Source: UBA6921 sp031363085 (GTDB lineage: Bacteria; Pseudomonadota; Gammaproteobacteria; SG8-11). From it: a DNA stretch of 33,836 bases. A program made the position numbers and the translations under genes. Of this stretch, positions 17,240 to 24,907 are shown in pieces. Position 1 is the stretch's first letter. The number at the start of each line of letters is the position of its first letter. The stretch covers positions 1 to 33,836 of the forward strand of contig JANLTU010000103.1 of assembly GCA_031363085.1 (NCBI GenBank), read 5' to 3'. Under the pieces are notes generated by a model that saw only the letters and a list, made by a program, of their open reading frames with translations, was not told where the DNA came from and did no database searches.

Positions 17240-18817
17240 TCACCCGGAACCGCCAAGCTCTTGAAATCGGTACGAACTTACTTCCTGAAGATGCATGCGC
17301 AGTCGTTGTTCCAGGACGGCGGCGTCAAAATTGACGCTGACATCCACAGCAATAGTCTGTGCGATTTCCGTTCCATCCAGCGGCTGTTGGGTGGCGAGTT
17401 GGCGTTCTAAAACGTGTAGATTCGCATCCGACGCATCGCCTCCGGCGTGGGCGCGCTGCGTGATGGCGTGCTCCAGAAAACGCCGGGGAGCATGGCAGTG
17501 GAGGATGACAAAGGGCACATGTAAACCTTGTGCGAGATCACGCAGCAAATCGCGTTGTGCGCGTTGCAAAAATGTCGCGTCCAGCACTACGCCGTGACCG
17601 GCGGTCAGTAGCGATTCCGCAAGCGTCGCCAAACGCCGATACACCGCGTCGGTGGCTTCGGTCGAGTAGCCGCTATTGTCAAGCCTAGAGCCAAAGGCGC
17701 CGTTGTGTGCACCGGCGAACAGGCGCTTGCGCTCCATGTCGGAACGTACACGGATCAAGCTCAGGCGATCAGCCAGTTGTTGACTTATAGTTGATTTCCC
17801 GGCACCCGACACGCCCTGCATGATGATCAACAACGGCTGGGCAGGCGTGCTGTAACGCTGTGCCAAGGCAAGATATTTCTGGAATTCAGCGTGCGCGTCC
17901 GGCGGCGCCTGCAAGCACGCCACCTTGGCGCGCACCAGCGCGCGGTAGACGCGATACAGAGTTAACAGCGGCACGCCCGCGTAGTCGCCGCTGTGTTCGA
18001 GATAGCGATTAAGAAACCGCCACGCGCGTGCAGGTTGCCCGCAGGCGTCCAGATCCATCAGCAAAAACGCCACTTCGCTGATGACGTCGATCCAGCGCAA
18101 ATTGGCGTTGAACTCTAGGCAGTCGAACGCCACGATGCGCCCGTCGATGCGCACCAGATTACGCGTGTGTAAGTCGCCGTGACATTCGCGCACCGCGCCG
18201 GCGCGCTTACGTTCGGCCAGGGCGGTTTGTCGACGGGTAAACTCCGCGCGGCTCCATTGTTCCAGTTGTACAAGTGTTGCCATAACGTCAATACGGGGTT
18301 GCGTCGCGCGTATCTGCGCGAAGTTTTCCGCCATCGGCGCCCACACCGCGTCTGCGGCTCCGAAGCTAGCGTCGGCAGGCGCGCGCGGTGCCTGGGCGTG
18401 TAATGCCACCAGCTCGGCGGCGAATGAGTCCATGCCGTCGGTGCTAAGTTGGTCGCTCGCCAGCAACGCATCCACGCGTTGCTGTTGATCGAATTCCAGC
18501 ATTTTTATCGCATATTCGATGACCTCCCCGTCACCATCGAAGCGCGGTTGTTGCGGCGTGCCGCGAATCGCCACCATGTCGAGATAAAGCTGCGGTGCAA
18601 AGCGGCGATTCAGACGCAACTCCTCCGCGCAGAAATGCCGGCGTTGTTCCAGCGTGGAAAAATCGAGGAAGCCGAGGTTGACAGGCTTCTTGATTTTGTA
18701 CGCGTATATTCCCGTGAGCAGTACCCATGAGATGTGCGTTTCGAGCAGACGCAGCGTGCGCACCGCATGCGGATACCGTTGCGGGTCGTGCAGGGCGTGA
18801 ATCAGAAGCGTGCTCAT
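17240..18817 (-). CDS. Two-domain kinase: APH-like N-terminus plus P-loop (AAA_33) C-terminus
   Basis: 525 residues from ATG 18817, which has GAAGG five bases before it; a GTG at 18823 is the alternative. The N-terminal half is an aminoglycoside-phosphotransferase-like fold with ECHGDLHTRNLVR (catalytic HxDLHxxN) and the metal-binding FDCLEFN. The C-terminal half starts LLIIMQGVSGAGKSTISQQL with Walker A GVSGAGKS (335-342) and RVRSDMERKRLF, a zeta-toxin/AAA_33-like kinase. This fused form is annotated in many Proteobacteria as bifunctional aminoglycoside phosphotransferase/ATP-binding protein. The real substrate is unknown, and there is no evidence that it gives antibiotic resistance. It is transcribed away from the DUF6998-like gene. 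Confidence 0.88.
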   Translation of the reverse strand: MSTLLIHALHDPQRYPHAVRTLRLLETHISWVLLTGIYAYKIKKPVNLGFLDFSTLEQRRHFCAEELRLNRRFAPQLYLDMVAIRGTPQQPRFDGDGEVIEYAIKMLEFDQQQRVDALLASDQLSTDGMDSFAAELVALHAQAPRAPADASFGAADAVWAPMAENFAQIRATQPRIDVMATLVQLEQWSRAEFTRRQTALAERKRAGAVRECHGDLHTRNLVRIDGRIVAFDCLEFNANLRWIDVISEVAFLLMDLDACGQPARAWRFLNRYLEHSGDYAGVPLLTLYRVYRALVRAKVACLQAPPDAHAEFQKYLALAQRYSTPAQPLLIIMQGVSGAGKSTISQQLADRLSLIRVRSDMERKRLFAGAHNGAFGSRLDNSGYSTEATDAVYRRLATLAESLLTAGHGVVLDATFLQRAQRDLLRDLAQGLHVPFVILHCHAPRRFLEHAITQRAHAGGDASDANLHVLERQLATQQPLDGTEIAQTIAVDVSVNFDAAVLEQRLRMHLQEVSSYRFQELGGSG

Positions 18818-18930
18818 CGCCACCTTCGTCGAGATGATTTCAGCACCAGTATAAGTTCGCGCCTGTCATTGCGGCTGTGAGTAGATTTACGCACAATAGC
18901 GACGTCCAGTTTCCACATGGCCGCACACGC

Positions 18931-19446
18931 ATGACGCTCTACCAAGTCGACAAGCTGATGTCGGAAGCGCGCCGTATCGCGGCCGAATACCGCAAAGCCA
19001 CCGGCAAGGTGCTGGGTATCAGCAGCGAAATCGCGCGTCACGACGCCGCGCGCCTGATGAACCTCGAACTGATCGACGATCAAAACGCCGGCTGCGACGC
19101 CATCGGCCACGGCGCGCGCGAAGGCAAACGCATCCAGATCAAAGGCCGCGCGATTTTCGACGAACAAAAAGGCGGCCAACGCATCGGCCAGCTCAACGTC
19201 GAACAAAAATGGGACAGCGTCATGGTGGTCGTCATGGACGAAGACTACGAACCCACCGAAATCTTCGAAGCCGATCGCGCGGATGTCGCCGAAGCCATCA
19301 ACGAGTCCGACAGCAAACGCGCCAAGCGGGGTGCCATGTCGTTAGCTAAATTTAAAATCATCAGCCGCCTGGTGTGGACGCGGGAAGACGGCGTGGTTGA
19401 GGATGAGATTTGGGATAATCAGGCGGGTGGGGTGGGGCGGGAATAA
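18931..19446 (+). CDS. DUF6998-like protein (possible restriction-endonuclease-like fold)
   Basis: 171 residues from ATG 18931 (MTLYQVDKLMSEARRIAAEY). The core AGCDAIGHGAREGKRIQIKG, then QRIGQLNVEQKWDSVMVVVM and AMSLAKFKIISRLVW match the DUF6998 pattern as I know it. The D...QIK spacing recalls a PD-(D/E)XK nuclease-like core, but activity is not established. An upstream ATG at 18877 would add 18 residues lacking family character. The last roughly 100 bases of the gene recur at 21322-21428, so an insertion or duplication took place at its 3' end. The gene itself is intact. Confidence 0.7.
   Translation: MTLYQVDKLMSEARRIAAEYRKATGKVLGISSEIARHDAARLMNLELIDDQNAGCDAIGHGAREGKRIQIKGRAIFDEQKGGQRIGQLNVEQKWDSVMVVVMDEDYEPTEIFEADRADVAEAINESDSKRAKRGAMSLAKFKIISRLVWTREDGVVEDEIWDNQAGGVGRE
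19338..19446 (+). repeat. Direct repeat, copy A (3' end of DUF6998-like gene)
   Basis: This stretch is repeated at 21322-21428. From 19364 the copies share GCCGCCT, GTGTGGACGCG, GAAGACGGC and a 34-base identical block running from GATGAGATTTGGGATAATCA into GGCGGGTGGGG. Differences are scattered. Copy A is the functional gene end. Confidence 0.8.
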
Positions 19447-19487
19447 TACGTCATTCAACAATTAGCTATAGAAAAAACGGAAGAGCC

Positions 19488-20773
19488 ATGATGAAGCCAT
19501 CACTTACCCAAATTGAAAATGCATTTCAGCCTGCTCGCGAAATCATTGATGCAGTCCGCTTTGCGGGGCGAAAGCAAGCTGTGAGCGACGCTTACTATGC
19601 GCTTCTGTCAGATGGCGCAAACATTGCCATCGTCGGCAATCGTGGAATAGGGAAAACTTCATTGGCGCGACAGATACTTAGTATTAGTAAGGGGGACGAT
19701 TCACTGCTTGATAAATTGAATCTACCGCATGATCGTTCGTTCGATTTCCTATCTGTCTATCTTGCATGTGGTAGCACCATTAATAGTACTGAGGCATTGC
19801 TGGAAAGGCTTCTTACCTCATCAAGCTGTCTTGCTGATTGGCTGTACGACGTTCCGAAAGCCAAGAGAATAATGACAAGTTATTCTCCGAAATTTGGCGC
19901 AAACATCTTCGGAATCAGCGCTGAACTAGGGGGAGAAAAGAGCGAAGAGAATCTAACTGAACCTGCTATTTCTTCTCAGAATATCGACTCCGTTTTTACT
20001 AACGTGGCTAACGCCATAGCGGAAGAGGGCGTGGCAAGGGATGGGATACTCATCGTCGTAGACGAATTTGACCAAATTAGTAACACGCATGGATTTGCGT
20101 CGTTTCTAAAAGCTCTTGCGACAAATGCTCCAAAGGTGAAGTTTTGCATTGTTGGCGTGGCGAAAGACATCCAAGTGCTGATGAAGGAACACGCATCAGC
20201 AGATAGGCTCTTTGCCGGAAGCATTATCGTACTACCTTCCATGAGATCAACCGAACTGACAGAAATCGTGGAGATTGCAGAGCGTGAGATAGGCGGATAT
20301 ATCCACTTCGATGAAGAAGCGAAAGATAAGCTCTCAGCATTAGCGCAAGGACATCCATACATGTTCATCTTGTTGGGAAGTACGCGCTGAGGCTCGCTTA
20401 CCATGAAGACCAACAGGCAATATCTGCTGCCGCAATTGATACCACATTGAAATCAATTGCAGAAAGACAAGCAGACCCAGTTCTTGAAGGGCGTTATCGG
20501 AAGGCTGTCGCGTCTTCTTCTCAGCGTGAGTCTGTCTTGCGTGCTCTCGCTGCGACCCAGGACACGCAAGGCGAAATTTGGACTACTGAAACTTACAAGC
20601 GTGCTTTAGATGAAGGAGTGGACAATTCAAGCCAATACGTAGGACATCTGGTTACTGAACAGTACGGTGCAGAATTGGAAAACATAAGAGATCGGTTTTA
20701 CCGTTTCAAAGATTCTTTGTTTGCGGCGTACGTTCGTGCGCGACCACGAATGTTCACCCCGGGGGCTAACTAA
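19488..20773 (+). pseudogene. AAA+ ATPase gene with a single-base frameshift
   Basis: ATG 19488 opens a 300-codon frame with Walker A in IVGNRGIGKTSLARQ, Walker B in ILIVVDEFDQIS and a sensor-like FCIVGVAKD. It ends at TGA 20388-20390 just after HPYMFILLG. Adding one base in the GGG run at 20375-20377 continues the protein as KYALRLAYHEDQQAISAAA through to TAA 20771-20773, total about 428 residues. The C-terminal part (EIWTTETYKRALDEG, ENIRDRFYRFKDSLFAAYVR) looks like a winged-helix end as in Orc1/Cdc6-like or STAND ATPases. Codon use is more AT-rich than the neighbours, which suggests transfer. The stop lies inside an attC-like site. Frameshift, sequencing error at a homopolymer, or programmed shift cannot be told apart here. 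Confidence 0.8.
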
Positions 20774-20824
20774 ACGCTGCACCGGATGCTTTTGGTATCG
20801 CGCTGGTGGGCTTCATCGTTAGAC
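20764..20824 (+). repeat. attC-like site (59-base element) A
   Basis: Core boxes GGCTAAC (20764-20770; consensus RYYYAAC with one mismatch) and GTTAGAC (20818-20824; consensus GTTRRRY) lie 61 bp apart and pair 6 of 7. The inner arms CGCTGCACCGG and CTGGTGGGCTTCATC resemble the inner boxes of Xanthomonas/Pseudomonas-type attC sites. The stop codon of the preceding gene (20771-20773) follows the first box directly, as in integron cassettes. Confidence 0.7.
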
Positions 20825-20844
20825 AACACCTAGAAGAAGAGGCC

Positions 20845-21043
20845 ATGTCTGCGTCCACCGTCGCTATCCACGCGAAGTACGCCGAGTTTGAGGCGTGGGG
20901 ATCGCGAGGTTCTCTCGGGTGAGTTACCCGGCAAGCAGTTGCGGCTGGTGCAGGCATGGATCGAGCTTCACCGCGATGAGTTAATCGCCGATTGGGAAAT
21001 AGCAGCCAGTGGCGAGAATCCCTACAAAATTGATCCCCTGTGA
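20845..21043 (+). pseudogene. Truncated, frameshifted DUF4160 gene
   Basis: The C-terminal part reads EVLSGELPGKQLRLVQAWIE and DWEIAASGENPYKIDPL to TGA 21041-21043, a strong DUF4160 match. In another frame from ATG 20845 comes VAIHAKYAEFEAWGSR, which fits the preceding HAxYAEFEA part of the domain. The two do not join in frame, some residues between them are lost, and the first half of the normal domain is missing. It is followed 9 bases later by DUF2442, its usual partner. Confidence 0.75.
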
Positions 21044-21052
21044 GGTGCTGCG

Positions 21053-21328
21053 ATGTACTGGGATGTCAAAGTCGTCAAACCGTTACCGGATTTTCGTATT
21101 TATGTCGAGATCGAGGACGGGCGCAAGGGTGTTTTTGACGTGAAGCCCTATCTCGATCATGGCGTGTTTCGCGAGCTACGCGATGTGCATTACTTCAGAC
21201 AGGCAGGCATTCTGTTCGGTGCGGTCACTTGGCCTCACGAGCAGGATATTGCACCGGAAACCTTACTTGCTGAAATGATCCCCGTCGATCCGAACGGCGT
21301 GCCTGGGGCGGAGCCCCCGTCAACTTGA
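21053..21328 (+). CDS. DUF2442 protein
   Basis: 91 residues starting MYWDVKVVKPLPDFRIYVEI, with DGRKGVFDVKPYLDHGVFREL and ILFGAVTWPHEQDIAPETLL. This is the standard DUF2442 pattern of a small beta-rich protein. DUF4160 and DUF2442 genes usually occur as a pair that behaves like an accessory or toxin-antitoxin-type module. Here the DUF4160 partner is broken, so this is probably an orphan. The last residues (PEPPST-like tail) run into the repeated segment at 21322, so the normal C-terminus may have been replaced. Confidence 0.85.
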   Translation: MYWDVKVVKPLPDFRIYVEIEDGRKGVFDVKPYLDHGVFRELRDVHYFRQAGILFGAVTWPHEQDIAPETLLAEMIPVDPNGVPGAEPPST

Positions 21329-21428
21329 GCCAAATTCAGAATCAGTTCGCCGCCTAGTGTGGACGCGCGAAGACGGCATGGTGGACGATGAGATTTGGGA
21401 TAATCAGGCGGGTGGGGCGCGGGAGTAA
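21322..21428 (+). pseudogene. Decayed second copy of the DUF6998-like gene's 3' end
   Basis: In one frame it encodes RRLVWTREDGMVDDEIWDNQ and ends at TAA 21426-21428. This is nearly the same as the C-terminus of the gene at 18931 (RLVWTREDGVVEDEIWDNQ). Upstream similarity continues (GCCAAATTCAGAATC versus GCTAAATTTAAAATC) but is shifted by one base, so the copy is frame-broken. Nothing of the rest of the gene precedes it. It forms the right-hand direct repeat around the segment 19450-21321. Confidence 0.82.
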
Positions 21429-21461
21429 TGTGGCTATTTGACCTTCGAAGTTACAACAACC

Positions 21462-21776
21462 ATGACCTCAGACGAAATCAAAGACTTGGTTCGAAAAGAA
21501 ATCGGCAACCATTGGAGCGCAAGCAATACTCATGGGGTAAATCTCCAAAAATGTCTAGTGCAGCCGCAGAAACTTAAGTTTGCTGATTCTCCTGTATCGA
21601 AGGGATGCGTCGACCTTTGGCTAGTACTTGAGGAGGACCCGGTAACAAAAGGTGGGTATCAAATAGTGTTTGATGAGCAAGCACAAATGTTTGGTCTTGC
21701 AATCACCGACGTTCATCATGGTCCGGTTTTTCTTGGCGCATATGATTCATTCATGGAAACATTGGAGTCAATGTGA
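21462..21776 (+). CDS. Small hypothetical protein of integron-cassette type
   Basis: 104 residues from ATG 21462: MTSDEIKDLVRKEIGNHWSA, then NTHGVNLQKCLVQP, VDLWLVLEEDPVTKGGYQIV and MFGLAITDVHHGPVFLGAYD. The pattern matches a small soluble protein family that I associate with gene cassettes. Function is unknown. The in-frame start at 21438 is not ATG and adds nothing recognisable. It directly follows the decayed DUF6998 copy. No clear attC box was found after its stop (21777-21850). Confidence 0.7.
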   Translation: MTSDEIKDLVRKEIGNHWSASNTHGVNLQKCLVQPQKLKFADSPVSKGCVDLWLVLEEDPVTKGGYQIVFDEQAQMFGLAITDVHHGPVFLGAYDSFMETLESM

Positions 21777-21854
21777 CTTCGAACCCTGCGTTCAATACGA
21801 ACCATCGGGTCGCTGCGTCCCTTGACTGGTCAACGTAAATGGTGGCGGTGACAT

Positions 21855-23018
21855 ATGTCGCAGCGCGTAATTGATAGAGCAGACGAATCGAAAGTTAACG
21901 CCGCTCTTATCGCGCGTGTTGTCGCTAGATTTAAAGCGCAGCAATCCGCCGGCGCATTTCCTGGCGGCCAGCTTGTCGTGAGGCGCCATGGCAAGCTGAT
22001 TGTCAATGAAGCTATTGGGCTCGCGCGCGGGCACAGGAAAGACGAAGGGCCTGCTATACAAGCAACGCCGGAAACGTTGTTCCCAGCCTATTCATGCGGC
22101 AAGCCACTGGCCGCGATTGTCATCGCCCTGCTCGAAGATCGCGGCAAGCTCGATCCGCATGCGCCAATCGCGGAAGTCTTTCCCGAGTTTGCGCGCAACG
22201 GCAAAGCGCAGATCACAACGCTTGATGTCTTAACGCACCGTTCCGGAATTTTGCTCCCGCAGTTAATGAGCGCGATGGAGTGCTGGGGTGATCGGGAAAT
22301 AATCGCGCATCATCTTGAAAATGTCACGCCCATGTACCGGCGCGGAACGTTGGCCTACGCGCCATGGGAATACGGCTGGATTCTGTCTGAGATCGTCAGG
22401 CGGGTAGAGGGCAGGCGCTTAACGGATTTCTTCGCCGAGGAGATTGCCACGCCCTTGAACCTTCCAGAGTTGCGCTTTGGATTCGCAGGGCGTGACCCGG
22501 CGTCAATCGCACACGCCTACTGGCTGGGTAAAGACAAATTGATGGTGGCGGGTGTGGATGTGGCGCATCGATTTGAAGAGACGCAAAACGCCGAAGCCTA
22601 TTTCGAATCTCTTAACCCGGCCTTCACGTTGGTCTCAAACGCGGCCAGTCTTGCGTCTTTTTATGACTTTATGCTGAGGGACGGCGCGACGATCTCCGGT
22701 GAGCAACTGGTCTCGGGCAACGTGCTGCGGCAGTATACAGCCCGCAACGTGTTCGGGTTTGATCGCAGCGTGAAGACATTCCTGGCAGTGGGGCGCGGCT
22801 TCACGCTGGGCACACTCGTTCCGTCAATGTTCGGCTGGTGGAACACCGGGCAATGCTTCGGACACGGCGGAGTATTCTCATGCCTTGCCGGCGCAGACTA
22901 CCGAACCGGGATATCCATTGCCATTCTCACCAATGGCAACCGCAACATTATGGACTTCACCAAGCGGTTCATCCCGCTCACCCATGGCATTCGCCGGGCG
23001 TGTTTCAATGTCGCGTAG
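21855..23018 (+). CDS. Serine hydrolase, beta-lactamase class C fold
   Basis: 387 residues with no signal peptide, so cytoplasmic. The catalytic serine is in the SxxK motif S80-C-G-K83 (PAYSCGKPLAA). Y168 in LAYAPWEYGW takes the place of the YxN motif. A C-terminal GHGGVFS takes the place of KTG, as in class-C-like esterases and D-aminopeptidases (PF00144). It is more likely an esterase or peptidase than a beta-lactamase, given the cytoplasmic location and HGG. It is followed by an eroded attC-like site at 23075. Confidence 0.88.
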   Translation: MSQRVIDRADESKVNAALIARVVARFKAQQSAGAFPGGQLVVRRHGKLIVNEAIGLARGHRKDEGPAIQATPETLFPAYSCGKPLAAIVIALLEDRGKLDPHAPIAEVFPEFARNGKAQITTLDVLTHRSGILLPQLMSAMECWGDREIIAHHLENVTPMYRRGTLAYAPWEYGWILSEIVRRVEGRRLTDFFAEEIATPLNLPELRFGFAGRDPASIAHAYWLGKDKLMVAGVDVAHRFEETQNAEAYFESLNPAFTLVSNAASLASFYDFMLRDGATISGEQLVSGNVLRQYTARNVFGFDRSVKTFLAVGRGFTLGTLVPSMFGWWNTGQCFGHGGVFSCLAGADYRTGISIAILTNGNRNIMDFTKRFIPLTHGIRRACFNVA

Positions 23019-23074
23019 TTTGCGGCGTGGATTGAACGCTGCCAGACACACCCCAGACACACCAAGGGTGCCCC

Positions 23075-23151
23075 ATCTAGCCATTCGTTCAAGCGGACTG
23101 CCGGGCCGTGCCCCGTTTCATCCAAGCATTCGCGTAACTCAAGCATTAAAT
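23075..23151 (+). repeat. Degenerate attC-like site B
   Basis: ATCTAGC (23075-23081; one base from RYYYAAC) is followed by CATTCGTTCAAGCGGAC, the usual 5' half of many attC sites. At the far end CGTAACTCAAGCATTAAATG (from 23133) is close to the common attC end CTCAAGCGTTAGATG, with G to A changes in the core box. Total 77 bp. The cleavage G of GTT is lost, so the site is probably inactive. Confidence 0.5.
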
Positions 23152-23178
23152 GATCGTCAGACAAACCGGGAGAAACAG

Positions 23179-23667
23179 ATGATTAGATTACAGGGTTCAG
23201 TATGTGTGGAAGCTTCGGTGGAAACGGTGTGGGCGGTGCTCTCCAATATCGAAAATGTACCGTTGTGGGTGGAGCCGATTGTGGATGCCTATTGCAGTAG
23301 CGATACAAAGCGAGGCATTGGCACAGAAAGAACCTGTAGGCTTAAAGGCAACATAACGATCAAAGAAAAATGGATTCTTTGGGAGGAGGGCAAGTCGTTT
23401 GCGTACATTGGTTACGGGTTGCCGTTGATGAAATCGGCGAAGAACACGTGGACGCTAAAAAACGAAAACGGCAAAACGCTGTTAAGCAGTGAGGCAGAAA
23501 TCGAATTTAAAGGCGGCATTCTAGGAAAATTATTGGAGTTAGTCATGCGGCCGATGATGCGTCGCCTGGGTGCGCCAACTTTAGCGGCGTTTAAGTATTT
23601 TGTTGAAAATGGACGTCCCTTCGAGGGCAAGCATTCCTCTTTACCAAGCGCTGCCGTGACATGTTGA
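23179..23667 (+). CDS. SRPBCC-family protein
   Basis: 162 residues from ATG 23179, with GGGAG upstream. It begins MIRLQGSVCVEASVETVWAV, the usual start of the polyketide cyclase/START-like SRPBCC fold. This continues with a lid region (ENVPLWVEPIVDAY), RTCRLKGNITIKEKW and a long C-terminal helix (LGKLLELVMRPMMRRLG). These proteins bind hydrophobic ligands in a deep pocket. The ligand here is unknown. An attC-like site starts 9 bases after the stop, so the gene plus site has the form of a cassette. Confidence 0.85.
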   Translation: MIRLQGSVCVEASVETVWAVLSNIENVPLWVEPIVDAYCSSDTKRGIGTERTCRLKGNITIKEKWILWEEGKSFAYIGYGLPLMKSAKNTWTLKNENGKTLLSSEAEIEFKGGILGKLLELVMRPMMRRLGAPTLAAFKYFVENGRPFEGKHSSLPSAAVTC

Positions 23668-23675
23668 TCGCGAAT

Positions 23676-23737
23676 GCCTAACATGGTGTTCGAGAGGGGC
23701 GTGCTGAAAGTGGCGGCCCCTCGGCTTTACGTTGAGT
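23676..23737 (+). repeat. attC-like site C
   Basis: GCCTAAC (23676-23682; perfect RYYYAAC) and GTTGAGT (23731-23737; perfect GTTRRRY) are 62 bp apart, end to end. The inner stem GAGGGGC (23694-23700) / GCCCCTC (23716-23722) is perfect. This is the most convincing of the four sites. Confidence 0.7.
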
Positions 23738-23752
23738 CGCATAGGAACGTCG

Positions 23753-24244
23753 ATGACACTTCGGCAGTGTATGTGGTGCAAGGGCGCGTTTGAACACGTG
23801 GATGGACCGACGCACGAGTACATGGAATCCACACCGGGGTGCTGGTCGGCATTCGGTCGTGTGCTTGCGCGAGAGTACCAAGATCAACGTTATTTTGCGG
23901 TCCATCGCCTCACCGTAGACGCCTATGCCGTCCAGCATCCGGGCATCCCCAGTCGGCAGAGTATTCAATCGGTCGGCGTCCACTTAGTGCGCCTGTGCCT
24001 GTTGCTGGAACGAGGTCTGCCGCCAGAGAAGGCGCACGCCGCCATGATCTCCGCTGCCAATCACAAAGCGCAGCACCACTGGCTTGAACCGCCAGCGTCT
24101 CTGGGCACGTTCACAGTGGCCGACGTTGAGGCGGCAGTTGGCGTTGAGGAGCACAAGACGATGGTCAGAAACTGGGCCGCACAAATGTGGACAGTGTGGT
24201 CACCCTACCATGCCACAGTTCGGGTGTGGGCGAACGCGGTCTAA
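23753..24244 (+). CDS. DUF5946 protein
   Basis: 163 residues from ATG 23753 (MTLRQCMWCKGAFEHVDGPT). CxxC and the later EYMESTPGCW, then REYQDQRYFAVHRLTVDAYA, QHPGIPSRQSIQSVGVHLV and WLEPPASLGTFTVADV fit the DUF5946 family closely. The cysteines suggest a small zinc-binding start. Function is unknown. The upstream in-frame TTG at 23732 falls inside attC site C and is not used. The stop TAA (24242-24244) lies inside the first core box of attC site D, a classic cassette arrangement. Confidence 0.85.
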   Translation: MTLRQCMWCKGAFEHVDGPTHEYMESTPGCWSAFGRVLAREYQDQRYFAVHRLTVDAYAVQHPGIPSRQSIQSVGVHLVRLCLLLERGLPPEKAHAAMISAANHKAQHHWLEPPASLGTFTVADVEAAVGVEEHKTMVRNWAAQMWTVWSPYHATVRVWANAV

Positions 24245-24290
24245 CCCTTTGCTCAAACTGACCTCCGACGGCTTGGCTTGAACGTTATGC
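24239..24290 (+). repeat. attC-like site D
   Basis: GTCTAAC (24239-24245; perfect RYYYAAC) is followed by CCTTTGCTCAAACTGACC and then GGCTTGAAC before GTTATGC (24284-24290; one base off GTTRRRY). The inner arms GCTCAAACT and GGCTTGAAC pair partly. Total 52 bp, at the short end for attC. Confidence 0.65.
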
Positions 24291-24314
24291 GTCACTGACA
24301 GGAGCTAGGGTTGC

Positions 24315-24794
24315 ATGAACAGAGCAGAATACTGGAATCCACTTGTTCCGGAGTTGACCGTCTCCGACGTTGAGGCGTCGCTCAGCTTCTATGTTGCGGT
24401 CGGCTTCACAGTTCGTTTTCGCCGCACACAGCCTGAGTTTGTTTACATTGAGCTTGGTGAGGCGCAATTGATGCTTGAGCAGGAGCACGCATCCGCCTGG
24501 AATGTCGCTCCTCTGGATCGACCATTCGGCAGGGGAATCAACTTTCAGATCGAAGTGCCGAGCGTTTCCGACGTGGCAGAGCGACTGAAGCAGGCCGGAT
24601 ACGGTCTGTATCGGGAGCCAAAGGAAAGTTGGTATTCTGTTTCAGAGTCACAGCAGAAGGGGCAAATCGAATTGCTAGCGCAAGATCCAGATGGCTACCT
24701 GATGCGCTTTGCCCAGATTCTGGAATCGCGGGAAGCGACACCTAACCTTGTGTTCGAGACGAACGCGTCGATTTATTCAAACCGTTCGGGCTGA
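24315..24794 (+). CDS. VOC-superfamily (glyoxalase/bleomycin-resistance-like) protein
   Basis: 159 residues from ATG 24315. It begins NRAEYWNPLVPELTVSDVEA, then FYVAVGFTVRFRR, FVYIELGEAQLMLE, GINFQIEVPSVSDVAERL and the end motif LLAQDPDGYLMRFAQ, giving the two beta-alpha-beta-beta-beta units of the fold. Such genes are very common in integron cassettes and are usually named bleomycin resistance proteins without proof. The tail after FAQILESRE runs through ACCTAAC (24740-24746) into a repeat at 24782, so the original C-terminus may have been extended by later events. Confidence 0.85.
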   Translation: MNRAEYWNPLVPELTVSDVEASLSFYVAVGFTVRFRRTQPEFVYIELGEAQLMLEQEHASAWNVAPLDRPFGRGINFQIEVPSVSDVAERLKQAGYGLYREPKESWYSVSESQQKGQIELLAQDPDGYLMRFAQILESREATPNLVFETNASIYSNRSG

Positions 24795-24862
24795 GCCTGT
24801 CGAGGCCATCGTTAACCGGTTGATTTTCAGGGAGCGCATTTCGACAAGCTCAATGTGAACGG
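24782..24862. repeat. Imperfect inverted repeat pair (22 bp arms)
   Basis: CCGTTCGGGCTGAGCCTGTC with GA (24782-24803) faces TCGACAAGCTCAATGTGAAC with GG (24841-24862). Arms match at 17 of 22 positions with 37 bases between. The sequence type (CGTTCGGGCTGAGCCTGTCGA) is a dispersed repeat I know from many proteobacterial genomes. It overlaps the end of the VOC gene and may have inserted there. Confidence 0.65.
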
Positions 24863-24907
24863 ATTTGATCGGCATTTCATTTAAACACCACCAACCGGAC
24901 CGTAGCT

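Noticed and set aside
17240..18817. Calling the APH-like kinase an antibiotic-resistance gene
   Set aside because: The fused APH-like/P-loop form is a common chromosomal protein with unknown substrate. Nothing in the sequence indicates drug modification.
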